Assembly (NCBI RefSeq): GCF_902497555.1
Contig: NZ_CABVGP010000001.1
Coordinates: 4,258,501 to 4,322,500, forward strand
Source: Amycolatopsis camponoti
GTDB taxonomy: Bacteria; Actinomycetota; Actinomycetes; Mycobacteriales; Pseudonocardiaceae
Direction: 5' to 3'
Length of the DNA stretch: 64,000 nt
Made by a program: the position numbers and the translations under genes. This document shows positions 8,015 through 16,602 of the stretch, in pieces; positions within the stretch are counted from its first letter, which is position 1; each line of letters starts with the position of its first letter. The notes under the pieces are model-generated. The model had not been told where the DNA came from and did not search any database. It saw only the letters and a list, made by a program, of their open reading frames with translations.

Positions 8015-9436
8015 TTGACCACCACAGTAGCGATCGTCGTGGTCGTCTTACTGGCTCTCTTCGTGATCATCACGGTAGCCAAGGCGATCATGGTCGTGCC
8101 GCAGGCGCAGTCGGCGGTGATCGAGCGGCTGGGCCGGTTCCGCACGGTGGCCTCGCCGGGACTGACCTTCCTGGTGCCGTTCCTGGACAAGGTGCGTGCC
8201 CGGATCGACCTGCGCGAGCAGGTCGTCTCGTTCCCGCCGCAGCCGGTCATCACCGAGGACAACCTGACGGTGTCGATCGACACCGTCGTGTACTTCCAGG
8301 TCACCGACTCGCGCGCCGCGGTCTACGAGATCTCGAACTACATCGTCGGTGTCGAGCAGCTGACCACCACCACGCTCCGCAACGTGGTCGGTGGCATGAG
8401 CCTCGAGCAGACGCTGACCTCACGCGACTCGATCAACACGCAGCTGCGTGGCGTGCTCGACGAAGCGACCGGCCGCTGGGGCATCCGCGTCGGCCGGGTC
8501 GAGCTCAAGGCGATCGACCCGCCGCCCTCCATCCAGGACTCGATGGAGAAGCAGATGCGCGCCGACCGTGAGAAGCGCGCCATGATCCTCACCGCGGAAG
8601 GCCAGCGGGAGTCGGCGATCAAGACCGCGGAAGGCCAGAAGCAGAGCCAGATCCTCTCCGCCGAGGGTGCCCGCCAGGCGACGATCCTCGCGGCCGAGGC
8701 CGAGCGGCAGTCCCGCATCCTGCGCGCGCAGGGTGAGCGCGCCGCTCGCTACCTGCAGGCGCAGGGCCAGGCGAAGGCGATCGAGAAGGTGTTCGCCGCG
8801 ATCAAGGCCGGCCGCCCGACGCCGGAGGTGCTGGCCTACCAGTACCTGCAGACGCTCCCGCAGATGGCGCAGGGCGACGCGAACAAGGTCTGGATGATCC
8901 CGAGCGACTACGGCAAGGCCCTCGAAGGCTTCGCCCGCGCGCTCGGCGCCCCGGGCGACGACGGCGTCTTCCGCTACGAGCCGCCGAAGGACGACGACGT
9001 CCCGGCCAAGCCTGACCTCGAGGACGAAGAGGTCGCGAGCTGGTTCGAGACGAAGAGCGACCCGAAGGTCGCCGAGGCCGTCGCGGCCGCGGAAGCCGTG
9101 GCCCGTCAGGAGGTCCCGGCCCTCGGGGTGCCGACCGGCGCCCCGCCCGCGCGGCCGGCGATCCCGCGTCCGGTCCAGCAGCAGCCCGAGCCGGAGCCGG
9201 CCGACGAGGAACGCGGCACCGAGGTCACGCCCGCGCCGCAGCAGCCGCCGACCCCGCAGAGCGGCCAGGCGGCGTTGCCGCAGCCGCAGTCCCCGGCCGG
9301 CCCGCCCCAGGGCCAGGGCTACCAGGGCCAGCCGCAGTCCCCGCCGCCGGGCCAGTTCGGCGGCCCGCAGAACCCGGGCAGCGGGCCGTTCCCGCAGCAG
9401 CCCCCGTTCGGCGGACCCCAGGGCCCGCGCCGCTGA
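8015..9436 (+). CDS. SPFH/band 7 (stomatin-like) membrane scaffold protein
   Basis: 473 residues from TTG 8015, placed 10 bases after AAGGGGA, which serves as ribosome site. N-terminal transmembrane helix (about 4-24), SPFH domain (about 25-200, AIMVVPQAQSAVIERLGRF...), then a charged helical coiled-coil rich in E/K/Q/R (about 170-255). The last 150 residues or so are an acidic, then proline/glutamine-rich disordered tail. Such tails are common in actinobacterial members. Forms oligomeric rings in membrane microdomains, probably with the NfeD protein encoded upstream. The operon ends at a strong terminator. Confidence 0.92.
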   Translation: MTTTVAIVVVVLLALFVIITVAKAIMVVPQAQSAVIERLGRFRTVASPGLTFLVPFLDKVRARIDLREQVVSFPPQPVITEDNLTVSIDTVVYFQVTDSRAAVYEISNYIVGVEQLTTTTLRNVVGGMSLEQTLTSRDSINTQLRGVLDEATGRWGIRVGRVELKAIDPPPSIQDSMEKQMRADREKRAMILTAEGQRESAIKTAEGQKQSQILSAEGARQATILAAEAERQSRILRAQGERAARYLQAQGQAKAIEKVFAAIKAGRPTPEVLAYQYLQTLPQMAQGDANKVWMIPSDYGKALEGFARALGAPGDDGVFRYEPPKDDDVPAKPDLEDEEVASWFETKSDPKVAEAVAAAEAVARQEVPALGVPTGAPPARPAIPRPVQQQPEPEPADEERGTEVTPAPQQPPTPQSGQAALPQPQSPAGPPQGQGYQGQPQSPPPGQFGGPQNPGSGPFPQQPPFGGPQGPRR

Positions 9437-9446
9437 CACGCACGTG

Positions 9447-9484
9447 AAGAGGGCCTCCCACCGGCTTCGGTGGGAGGCCCTCTT
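9447..9484. terminator. Strong bidirectional terminator
   Basis: Perfect 16-bp arms (9447-9462, 9469-9484; AAGAGGGCCTCCCACC and its complement) around a 6-base loop. It has A-rich and T-rich ends on both sides, so it can terminate both the SPFH operon and the convergent transporter gene. Confidence 0.9.
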
Positions 9485-9490
9485 TCGTCG

Positions 9491-10837
9491 TCAGCTCCGC
9501 TGGTACACGGTCACGTCGTCGATGTCGGCCTTCGAACGGTCCTTCAGGAAGGTCACGCACAGCACCGTGACCACCGCCGACAGGATGATGTAGCCCGAGA
9601 TCGAGTACGGCGTCCCGGTCTGGTGCAGCAGCCACGTCGCCAGCAGCGGCGCCGGCCCGCCCGCGAACACCGACGCCAGCTGGTAGCCCAGCCCCGCGCC
9701 GCCGTAACGCAGGTGCGTCGGGAAGCTCTCGCCGATCAGCGCCGCCTGCGGCCCGTACTGCAGCGCGTGCGGGATGAACGACACGACGACCGCGACGAAC
9801 ACCAGCGCGTGGTTGCCGTGCGCGAGGATCGTGAAGTACGGGAACGCGATCACGCCGGTGAACACCGCCCCGGCCAGGTACACCTTCTTGCGACCGATCC
9901 GGTCCGACAGCGACGAGAAGAACGGGATCATCGCCAGCTCGCACGCGGCGCCGACGAGGACCGCGTTGAGCACGAACGTCTTGCTGAACTCGTGCCGCGA
10001 CACGACGTAGACCAGCACGTAGCTGGTGAACAGGTAGAACGGCATCTGCTCGCTGAAGCGCACGCCGGCCGAGAGCAGGATCTCGCGCCAGTGGTGGCGG
10101 ATCGCGTCGAGCACCGGGGTCCGCGCGGTCTGCCGGTTCTCGATCAGCTTCGCGAACATCGGCGTTTCGAGGATCTTCAGCCGGATCACCAGGCCGACCG
10201 CGACCAGGATGAGGCTGGCCAGGAACGGCAGCCGCCAGCCCCAGGAGTCGAACGCGTCGGGGGAGAGGGTCGCCGACAGCAACGTCATGCCACCGGTGCC
10301 CAGCACCAGCCCGACCGGGACGCCGATCTGCGCGAAACTGCCCAGCAGCCCGCGTTTCTTCTGGTCGCCCCACTCCATCGCGAGCAGGACCGAGCCGCTC
10401 CACTCGCCGCCGATCGCGATGCCCTGGATCAGCCGCAGCAGCACCAGGATCAGCGGTGCGGCGAACCCGATGGACGCCGTCCCGGGCAGCATCCCGACGA
10501 TGCCGGAGGAGATGCCCATCAGCAGCAGCGTGACGATCAGCGTGGCCTTGCGGCCGATCCGGTCGCCCCAGTGCCCGAAGATCGCGGCCCCGACCGGGCG
10601 GGCGGCGAACCCGACCGCGTAGGTCGCGAACGACTGCATGGCGCCCGCGTAGGCGCTCGACGCGGGGAAGAACAGGTGCGGGAAGACCAAGGCCGCCGCG
10701 GTGTTGTAGAGGAAGAAGTCGTACCACTCGATGGTCGTGCCGATCGCGCTCGCCAGCGCCGCTCGCCTGACCTGCACTTTCCCGGACTTGCTGTCCGGCT
10801 CTACCTCGTGCGTGACTCCGTTGTCGCCCAGGACCAT
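9491..10837 (-). CDS. MFS transporter, metabolite:H+ symporter (MHS) type
   Basis: 448 residues, 12 membrane segments. Start chosen at the ATG preceded by GGAGG; the frame remains open upstream but runs antisense into the TetR gene. MHS hallmarks are ALASAIGTTIEWYDFFLYNTAAALVF at the first helix, GHWGDRIGRKATL in loop 2-3, RLIQGIAIGGEWSGS in helix 4-5 and SDRIGRKKVYL in loop 8-9. Relatives (ProP, ShiA, KgtP) import organic acids, betaines or shikimate by proton symport; the substrate cannot be told. Divergent from a TetR gene that precedes an FAD monooxygenase, so it may supply an aromatic or acidic substrate. That link is inference. Confidence 0.92.
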   Translation of the reverse strand: MVLGDNGVTHEVEPDSKSGKVQVRRAALASAIGTTIEWYDFFLYNTAAALVFPHLFFPASSAYAGAMQSFATYAVGFAARPVGAAIFGHWGDRIGRKATLIVTLLLMGISSGIVGMLPGTASIGFAAPLILVLLRLIQGIAIGGEWSGSVLLAMEWGDQKKRGLLGSFAQIGVPVGLVLGTGGMTLLSATLSPDAFDSWGWRLPFLASLILVAVGLVIRLKILETPMFAKLIENRQTARTPVLDAIRHHWREILLSAGVRFSEQMPFYLFTSYVLVYVVSRHEFSKTFVLNAVLVGAACELAMIPFFSSLSDRIGRKKVYLAGAVFTGVIAFPYFTILAHGNHALVFVAVVVSFIPHALQYGPQAALIGESFPTHLRYGGAGLGYQLASVFAGGPAPLLATWLLHQTGTPYSISGYIILSAVVTVLCVTFLKDRSKADIDDVTVYQRS

Positions 10838-10939
10838 CTCGCAACACCTCCGGGTGGCTGATGTCACACAACAGTGTGACGCCCGTCGACGGTTTAGGCG
10901 ATCGATGACCGCCAACTCGTCCGGTCGGTGATGAACAAT

Positions 10940-10971
10940 TTGCAGATCATGCAACTTTGCAGAATCTGCAA
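10940..10971. promoter_or_regulatory. Two adjacent inverted repeats in the MFS/TetR divergent region
   Basis: TTGCA-GATCA-TGCAA (10940-10954) is followed at once by TTGCAGA-A-TCTGCAA (10957-10971). Both share the TTGCA/TGCAA half-sites and lie just upstream of the TetR start, as expected for a TetR operator controlling one or both divergent promoters. Confidence 0.6.
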
Positions 10972-10990
10972 GTTCCGCTATGGTGAACTC

Positions 10991-11608
10991 ATGGACGCCC
11001 GAGGACTGCGTGAGCGCAAGAAGCAGGAGACGCGCATCGCGTTGAGCTGGGCGGCCATCCGGCTCACCGTCGAACGCGGCTACGCCCAGGTCCGGATCGA
11101 GGACATCGCCGCCGAAGCCGGGGTGTCCACCCGGACGTTCAGCAACTACTTCGGCACCAAGGGTGAAGCCATCGTGGCCCGCCACCACGACCGCGGCCGC
11201 GCGATCGCCTCGGCACTGCGTGAGCGTCCGGCCGGTGAGCCGATCTGGGAAGCCATCACCGCGGCCACGCTGGCCGGGTTCGCCCTCGGCGAGCCGGTCA
11301 CCGAAGGCCGGGTCCCCGACCCGTCGTGGCTCGCCGGGATCCGGCTGATGGTCGCGGAACCCGCGCTGCAGGGCGAGTTCCACAAGGCCGGCGCGGCGGG
11401 TGAGGCCGAGATCGCCCGGGTCGTCGCCGAACGCACCGGCACCGACGCCGAGACGGACGTCTACCCGCAGCTCGTCGCGGGTACCGTCGCCGCCGCGCTC
11501 GCCGTCGTCACGCGGCAGTGGCTCGGGACCGAGTCGCCGCGACCGCTGGAAGAGCTGATCCGGGAGGTGTTCGGCCGGCTCGCCGCAGGCCTGCCCGAAC
11601 CGCGCTGA
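10991..11608 (+). CDS. TetR family transcriptional regulator
   Basis: 205 residues from ATG 10991; upstream in-frame ATGs lie inside the operator repeats and were rejected. N-terminal TetR HTH: RERKKQETRIALSWAAIRLTVERGYAQVRIEDIAAEAGVSTRTFSNYFGTKGEAIV, with the FSNYF recognition-helix end. The C-terminal ligand domain is all-helical. Probably represses itself and the downstream FAD monooxygenase (72-base gap) or the divergent transporter through the TTGCA repeats. Confidence 0.9.
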   Translation: MDARGLRERKKQETRIALSWAAIRLTVERGYAQVRIEDIAAEAGVSTRTFSNYFGTKGEAIVARHHDRGRAIASALRERPAGEPIWEAITAATLAGFALGEPVTEGRVPDPSWLAGIRLMVAEPALQGEFHKAGAAGEAEIARVVAERTGTDAETDVYPQLVAGTVAAALAVVTRQWLGTESPRPLEELIREVFGRLAAGLPEPR

Positions 11609-11680
11609 ACCCCCTCGCTCCACGCCCGGCAGGGTCGCCGGGTTTCTTCGTCATGCCCTTTCACCGCAAGGAGTTCCATC

Positions 11681-13204
11681 ATGGAAGACGTCGTCATCGC
11701 CGGTGCCGGGCCCAACGGCCTCATGCTCGCCTGCGAACTCGCGCTCGCCGGCATCCGCCCGCTCGTCCTGGAACGGCTGCCCGAGCCCACCGAGGAGAAC
11801 CGCGCCAACGGGTTGGTCGGCCAGGTCGTGCGCCTGCTCGACCGCCGCGGGCTGCACGACCGCCTCGCCGGCCCGATCGGGCCGCCCGTCCCCGCGTTCG
11901 TCTTCGGGGCGATGCGCCTGGACCTCACCCTGGCCGAGCACAACTCGCTGCACATCCTCGGCGTGCCGCAGCGCCAGGTCGCGGCGATGCTCGCCGAACG
12001 CGCCGCCGAACTCGGCGTCGAGATCCGCCGCGGTCACGAGCTCACCGGCCTGACCCAGGACGCCGGCGCCGTCACCGTCGACTTCACCGGTCCCGACGGG
12101 CCGGGCCGGCTCGCCACCCGCTACCTCGTCGGCGCCGACGGCGGGCGCAGCGTCACCCGCAAGTTCGCCGGCATCGGCTTCCCCGGCGTCACCGAGGACC
12201 GCACCCTGTCCCTGACCGCGAACGCCACCGTGCCCGCGGAGTTCGTCGATGCCACCTCGGGCGGGCTGAGCGTCCCCGGGCACGGCGTCATCCCGCCGTT
12301 CTTCCACTACCGCACCGAAAACGGCCTGTTCGTCTACGCGCCGTTCCCCGGCAGGCAGCTCGTCACTACCATGGAGTGGACCGACGCCGCGGAGGACCCG
12401 GACGAGCCGCCGATGACCCTCGACGATCAGCGCGCGAGCATCGAGCGCGTGCTCGGCTTCGCCCTGCCGCTCGGGCCGCCGGAGGGCGACGGCCCGCACC
12501 TGCTGCGGCGGCTGCGCGGACGCAACACCCGGCTGGCCGACCGGTTCCGCGACGGCCGCGTACTGCTGGTCGGCGACGCGGCGCACGTCCACTCCGCGAT
12601 CGGCGGGCCCGGCCTGAACCTCGGCCTGCAGGACGCGGTCGCCCTCGGCTGGAAGCTCGCCGCCGAACTGCACGGCTGGGCGCCGGCCGGGCTGCTCGAC
12701 ACCTACGAGAGCGAACGCCGCCCGATCGCCGAGCGCGTCGTCATGCACACCCAGGCCCAGTCCGCGCTGATCGCGCCGGGTCGCGACGTCACGGCGCTGC
12801 GGGAGCTGTTCGGCGAGCTGCTGCGGCTGCCGAGCACGGTGGAGCACATCGCCGACCTGATGTCGGGCGCGGACGTCCGGTACGAGCCGGGTACCGAACA
12901 CCCGCTCGACGGCCGGTGGGCGCCGGACCTGGTGCTGGCCGACGGCACCCGGCTCGCCGAGCTGACCCGGACGGCCCGGCCGCTGCTGCTGGACTTCACC
13001 GGTTCACTCGGCGACGAGCTGCGCGGCTGGACCGGCCGCGTCGACCTCGTCGCCGGCCAGGCCGAGGCGGACGTGACCGCGTTGCTCATCCGCCCCGACG
13101 GGTACGTCGCCTGGGCGACCAGCTCGGCCGAGCCCGACGACACCGAGCGGAAGGCCCTGCGGGCGGCGCTCGAACGGTGGTTCGGCACCCCTGTTGACAT
13201 GTAG
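11681..13204 (+). CDS. FAD-dependent aromatic hydroxylase-type monooxygenase
   Basis: 507 residues, ATG preceded by AAGGAG. N-terminal Rossmann motif VVIAGAGPNGLMLACELALAG (GxGxxG), middle dinucleotide motif YLVGADGGRS, and the second FAD motif VLLVGDAAHVHSAIGGPGLNLGLQDAVALGWKLAA. The last 110 residues or so form the thioredoxin-like C-terminal domain of phenol/MhpA-type hydroxylases. The class hydroxylates phenolic or polyketide substrates, and some inactivate antibiotics such as rifampicin or tetracyclines. The substrate is not evident. It follows a TetR gene. Its stop codon overlaps the promoter of the next operon. Confidence 0.9.
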   Translation: MEDVVIAGAGPNGLMLACELALAGIRPLVLERLPEPTEENRANGLVGQVVRLLDRRGLHDRLAGPIGPPVPAFVFGAMRLDLTLAEHNSLHILGVPQRQVAAMLAERAAELGVEIRRGHELTGLTQDAGAVTVDFTGPDGPGRLATRYLVGADGGRSVTRKFAGIGFPGVTEDRTLSLTANATVPAEFVDATSGGLSVPGHGVIPPFFHYRTENGLFVYAPFPGRQLVTTMEWTDAAEDPDEPPMTLDDQRASIERVLGFALPLGPPEGDGPHLLRRLRGRNTRLADRFRDGRVLLVGDAAHVHSAIGGPGLNLGLQDAVALGWKLAAELHGWAPAGLLDTYESERRPIAERVVMHTQAQSALIAPGRDVTALRELFGELLRLPSTVEHIADLMSGADVRYEPGTEHPLDGRWAPDLVLADGTRLAELTRTARPLLLDFTGSLGDELRGWTGRVDLVAGQAEADVTALLIRPDGYVAWATSSAEPDDTERKALRAALERWFGTPVDM

Positions 13205-13223
13205 GAGATCTCCTACGTATTGT
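13194..13223 (+). promoter_or_regulatory. Promoter with palindromic operator in the spacer
   Basis: TTGACA (13194-13199) and TATTGT (13218-13223) are 18 bases apart. The spacer holds a perfect 16-bp palindrome GTAGGAGATCTCCTAC (13201-13216). The ATG of the VOC gene is 7 bases beyond the -10. This is the expected layout for a promoter repressed by the ArsR protein encoded second in the operon. Confidence 0.75.
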
Positions 13224-13230
13224 CGCGGGC

Positions 13231-13617
13231 ATGACGATCACCCACGTGCAGTTCCTGACCCTGCCCGTCGCCGACCACGCCCGCGCGCGGGATTTCTACG
13301 TCGGCAAGCTCGGTTTCGAAGCCCTCGTCGACCGCCGCACGCCCGAAGGCGGCCGGTTCGTCATGGTCGCCCCGAAGGGCGCGAAGACCGGCGTGGTGCT
13401 CACCGACCAGCAGGTCACCGGGGTCGAGCCGGGCCCGCGGCACTTCCAGCTGCAGACCACCGACCTCGACGCCGACGTCGCCACGTTGCGGGCGGCCGGC
13501 GTCGAGGTCGCCGACCCGGAGGAACGGCCGTGGGGGCGCGCGACGTCCTTCCGTGACCTCGACCGCCACACCCTCGGCCTGCTGCAGCCGTCGGACTTCG
13601 GCAACGTCCCGAACTGA
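13231..13617 (+). CDS. VOC (glyoxalase/bleomycin resistance/dioxygenase) family protein
   Basis: 128 residues with paired beta-alpha-beta-beta-beta modules: THVQFLTLPVADHARARDFYVGKLGFEALVD and HFQLQTTDLDADVATLRAAGVEV...WGRATSFRDLDRHTLGLLQP. The protein is close to single-subunit length and probably dimeric. VOC members bind metals or small hydrophobic ligands; the function here is unknown. First gene of an operon with ArsR and SRPBCC genes (stop/start overlap TGATG with arsR), driven by the palindrome-containing promoter. Confidence 0.9.
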   Translation: MTITHVQFLTLPVADHARARDFYVGKLGFEALVDRRTPEGGRFVMVAPKGAKTGVVLTDQQVTGVEPGPRHFQLQTTDLDADVATLRAAGVEVADPEERPWGRATSFRDLDRHTLGLLQPSDFGNVPN

Positions 13618-13937
13618 TGCCGGTCAACGACGACGTCTTCGCCGCGCTGGCCAGCCCGGCCCGGCGGCAGGTCCTGCGGCTGCTGCTGGACGGCCCGATG
13701 GCCGCCGGCGCGATCGCCGAGCGCTTCGAGATGGCCCGGCCCAGCCTGTCGGAACACCTTCGGGTGCTTCGGGAGGCGGGCCTGGTCAGTGAGCAGCGGC
13801 AGGGCCGCAACCGCGTCTACCGTCTCGACGCGGCCCCGCTCGAAGAGGTCGCCGACTGGCTCACGCCGTACGAGCGGTTCTGGCGGAGCAAGCTCGCCAA
13901 CCTGCGTGACCTGCTCGACGAGGAGGACGACCGGTGA
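13617..13937 (+). CDS. ArsR/SmtB-type winged-helix regulator
   Basis: 106 residues: FAALASPARRQVLRLLLDGPMAAGAIAERFEMARPSLSEHLRVLREAGLVSEQRQGRNRVYRLDAAPLEEVADWL, a classic ArsR HTH with a beta wing. No CxC or other metal-binding cysteines, so it belongs to the non-metal group commonly paired with SRPBCC (AHSA1) proteins. ATG overlaps the VOC stop; its own stop overlaps the SRPBCC start. Likely autorepressor acting at GTAGGAGATCTCCTAC. Confidence 0.92.
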   Translation: MPVNDDVFAALASPARRQVLRLLLDGPMAAGAIAERFEMARPSLSEHLRVLREAGLVSEQRQGRNRVYRLDAAPLEEVADWLTPYERFWRSKLANLRDLLDEEDDR

Positions 13938-14398
13938 CCGACGACGACCCGACCGCGATCCACGTCGACCAGTTCCTCGCGCACCCGGCCCGCAAGGTCT
14001 GGCGCGCGCTGACCGAACCGGACCTCCTGGAACGCTGGATCAACATGCCCAACGACATCAAGCCCGTGGTGGGGCATCGTTTCCAGCTGCTGGCCGAGCC
14101 GGTGCCCGCGGCCGGGTTCGCCGGCGGCCCGGTGGCGTGCGAGGTCCTCGAAGTCGAGCCCGAGCGCAAGCTCAGCATCCGCTGGGGTCCGCAGTGGACG
14201 GTCACCTGGCGGCTCGAACCGGAAGGCACCGGCACCCGGCTCTTCCTGAGCCACGAGGGCTTCGACCCGGACGACGAGTTCCAGCGGGTCTCCCGGCGCA
14301 TCATGGGCGGCGGCTGGCGCTCCCACGTGCCGCGGGCACTGGCCCGGGTGCTGGACGCCCTGGACGACCCGGCCCGTTACCGAGCCGACCGGAAGTAG
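13934..14398 (+). CDS. SRPBCC / AHSA1-like domain protein
   Basis: 154 residues from GTG overlapping the arsR stop. AHSA1 pattern: VDQFLAHPARKVWRALTEPDLLERWI, then CEVLEVEPERKLSIRWG and TRLFLSHEGFD. The fold has a deep hydrophobic pocket for a ligand. In ArsR-SRPBCC pairs the SRPBCC protein is thought to bind the compound linked to induction, but its role is not established. The gene ends the VOC-ArsR-SRPBCC operon. Confidence 0.9.
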   Translation: MTDDDPTAIHVDQFLAHPARKVWRALTEPDLLERWINMPNDIKPVVGHRFQLLAEPVPAAGFAGGPVACEVLEVEPERKLSIRWGPQWTVTWRLEPEGTGTRLFLSHEGFDPDDEFQRVSRRIMGGGWRSHVPRALARVLDALDDPARYRADRK

Positions 14399-14493
14399 GC
14401 CGCCCGCCCCGAGCAGCATGGAACCGTTGCCGCGAAAGTCATCGGCCGTGGCGGTCGGCGGATCGGTGACCCCCAGCGCAGTACCATCGGGAG

Positions 14494-15102
14494 GTGACCC
14501 CCGCCGCCGCTGATCCCACCGAGACGAAACCCCTGCGCGCCGACGCCCGGCGCAACCGGGCACGCGTGCTGGACGCGGCCGAGAGCGTCTTCGCCGCCAA
14601 GGGCACCGGGGCGCCCACCGAAGAGGTCGCCCGCGTCGCCGGCGTCGGCATCGGCACCGTGTTCCGGCACTTCCCGACGAAGGAAGCGCTCCTCGAGGCG
14701 GTGCTCATCGCGCGGCTGCAGCGGTTCGTCGACGAGGCCGAAGCGGTCGTCGCGGCCGACTCGGCCGATCCGGGCGACGCGTTCTTCGCCTTCCTCACCA
14801 GCTGGATCGAGATGTCCAGCGCGAAGAACGCCTACTTCGAAGCGCTCACCGCGGCCGGGGTGAGCGTCCCGCACGCGAAGTCCGGCATCGGCGAGCGGCT
14901 GCTCGGCGCGCTCGGGGTGCTGCTGTCCCGTGCCCAGGCCGCGGGCGCGGTCCGTGCGGACCTCGTGCCGGGTGAGCTGATCACGATCATCATCGGCGTG
15001 GCGAAGGCGGCCGAATACGCCGGCCCGGACGCGCGGCTGCGCGACCGGGCCGTGACGATCCTCTTCGACGGACTCCGGCCGTCAGCGGGGGAGCGGCGCT
15101 GA
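14494..15102 (+). CDS. TetR family transcriptional regulator
   Basis: 202 residues from GTG preceded by GGGAGGTG. HTH: RADARRNRARVLDAAESVFAAKGTGAPTEEVARVAGVGIGTVFRHFPTKEALLEAVL. The variable ligand domain follows. No obvious divergent target; neighbours are an SRPBCC operon upstream and a convergent SGNH hydrolase overlapping by 21 bases. The regulated gene is not identifiable from context. Confidence 0.9.
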   Translation: MTPAAADPTETKPLRADARRNRARVLDAAESVFAAKGTGAPTEEVARVAGVGIGTVFRHFPTKEALLEAVLIARLQRFVDEAEAVVAADSADPGDAFFAFLTSWIEMSSAKNAYFEALTAAGVSVPHAKSGIGERLLGALGVLLSRAQAAGAVRADLVPGELITIIIGVAKAAEYAGPDARLRDRAVTILFDGLRPSAGERR

Positions 15103-15858
15103 GACGAGCGGCTCCAGCGTCGGGCGCTTCGCGGCCATGGTGTCCCCGGACGACTCGCCCTTCACCCGCCGCCGCACCCACGGCAGTGCGTGCTCCCGCG
15201 CCCACTGCAGGTTCTCGCTCCGGCGAGCGGCCGGGCTCAGCACCGCGCGCGGCGCGAGCTCCGGGTTGATCAGCGGGTGCTCGACGCCGAGAACCCGCAG
15301 GACCTCGATGGCGACCTCGGTGTGCCCGAGCGCGTTGAGGTGCAGGCGGTCCGGCGCCCAGAACCGGCGGTCGCACAGCTGCCGCATCGACCACAGGTCC
15401 ACCAGCAGCGCGTCGTGGCGGGCGGCGATGCCGCGGACGAGCTCGTTGTAGATCGCCACCCGGCCGCGGATGGCGCGGAACAGCGGATCCTCGACGCCGT
15501 CGACCCCGGTGAAGAGGATCAGGCGGGCGCCGGTCGCGCGGACCCGGGCCACCGCGGCCTCGTAGTCGACGAGCATCGCGTCGATGTCGACCTTGGGCCG
15601 CATGAGGTCGTTGCCGCCGGCGTAGAGGGAGACGAGGTCGGGCTCCATCGCGAGCCCCGGCTCGAGCTGCTCGCCCAGCACCTGCGGCAGCAGCTTGCCG
15701 CGGATGGCGAGGTTGGCGTAGCGGAAGCCGGGCTCGCGCGCGGCGAGCTGCTCGGCGACTCGGTCGGCCCAGCCCCGCACGCCGTTCGGGGCGGCCGGGT
15801 CGTCGTCCCCGACGCCTTCGGTGAACGAGTCCCCCATGACCACTAAGCGCTTGCTCAT
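15082..15858 (-). CDS. SGNH/GDSL-type esterase or lipase
   Basis: 258 residues. Block I VVMGDSFTEGVGD (catalytic Ser in GDSF), block II residue Gly in YANLAIRGK, block III YAGGNDLMRP (GxND), block V DRLHLNALGH (Asp and His). Complete catalytic set, no signal peptide, so a cytosolic ester hydrolase. The C-terminal 50 residues are basic and specific to actinobacterial members. Its 3' end overlaps the convergent TetR gene by 21 bases. Confidence 0.92.
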   Translation of the reverse strand: MSKRLVVMGDSFTEGVGDDDPAAPNGVRGWADRVAEQLAAREPGFRYANLAIRGKLLPQVLGEQLEPGLAMEPDLVSLYAGGNDLMRPKVDIDAMLVDYEAAVARVRATGARLILFTGVDGVEDPLFRAIRGRVAIYNELVRGIAARHDALLVDLWSMRQLCDRRFWAPDRLHLNALGHTEVAIEVLRVLGVEHPLINPELAPRAVLSPAARRSENLQWAREHALPWVRRRVKGESSGDTMAAKRPTLEPLVSAPLPR

Positions 15859-15948
15859 GTCTGCAGTCTAAGCGGCCCCCCGCCGCGTGCCTTCCGCCCG
15901 GGGCGGAATCCCTGGCGCACCGCCGCCGGCTGCCGGTACACGGGAAAG

Positions 15949-16602
15949 ATGACGTCCTACGACGCGATCGCCGACTGGTACGAGACGACGTTCCTGCCCG
16001 GTCAACGCGACGATCCCCTGGAGATCGGCCCCGTGCTGCGCGACCTCCTCGGCCCCGGCTCCGGGCCGTGCCTGGAACTGGGCTGCGGCACCGGCACCCA
16101 CGCCGGCCGGATCCGGGAGCTCGGCCGGACGCCGCTCGGCGTCGACATCTCCGCCGGCATGCTGCGCCACGCGTCCGGACGGCTGCCCGTGCTGCGCGGC
16201 GACGGCGAAGCACTTCCGGTCGCCACCGGATCGCTGCCCGCGGTCGCGTCTCTCATGGTGCACACCGACATGCCCGCCTACCCGGCGGTGCTGCGCGAGG
16301 TGGCACGCGTGCTGGCCCCCGGCGGGGTGTTCGTCCACATCGGAGTGCACCCGTGCTTCTGCGGCGCGTTCGCCGACCGGGCCGACGAGCGGGCCGTCGT
16401 CCTCCGGCCCGGGTACCGGGAGCCCGGCTGGACGACGGCGTCCTGGACCGACCGCGGTGTGCGGGACAAGGTCGGTGCCACTCACCGGCCCCTGCCCGAC
16501 CTGCTCCACGCCGTCCTCGGCGCTGGGCTGGTGTTCGAGCGGTTCGCCGAAGGCGGCGCACCCACGCCGACCGTCCTGGGCTGGCGCGCCGTCAAGCGGT
16601 GA
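15949..16602 (+). CDS. SAM-dependent class I methyltransferase
   Basis: 217 residues. Motif I LELGCGTGTHAGRIRELG, acidic residue motif GVDISAGML, motif III/IV LPAVASLMVHTDMPAYPAVLREVARVLAPGGVFVHIG. Typical of UbiE/Methyltransf_11 small-molecule enzymes; substrate unknown. Opposite in direction to the CGNR gene, overlapping its 3' end by 11 bases. Confidence 0.9.
   Translation: MTSYDAIADWYETTFLPGQRDDPLEIGPVLRDLLGPGSGPCLELGCGTGTHAGRIRELGRTPLGVDISAGMLRHASGRLPVLRGDGEALPVATGSLPAVASLMVHTDMPAYPAVLREVARVLAPGGVFVHIGVHPCFCGAFADRADERAVVLRPGYREPGWTTASWTDRGVRDKVGATHRPLPDLLHAVLGAGLVFERFAEGGAPTPTVLGWRAVKR

Noticed and set aside
10838..11623. N-terminal extension of the MHS transporter frame
   Set aside because: The extra 262 codons are antisense to the TetR gene and precede an ATG with a good ribosome site and a standard MFS N-terminus.
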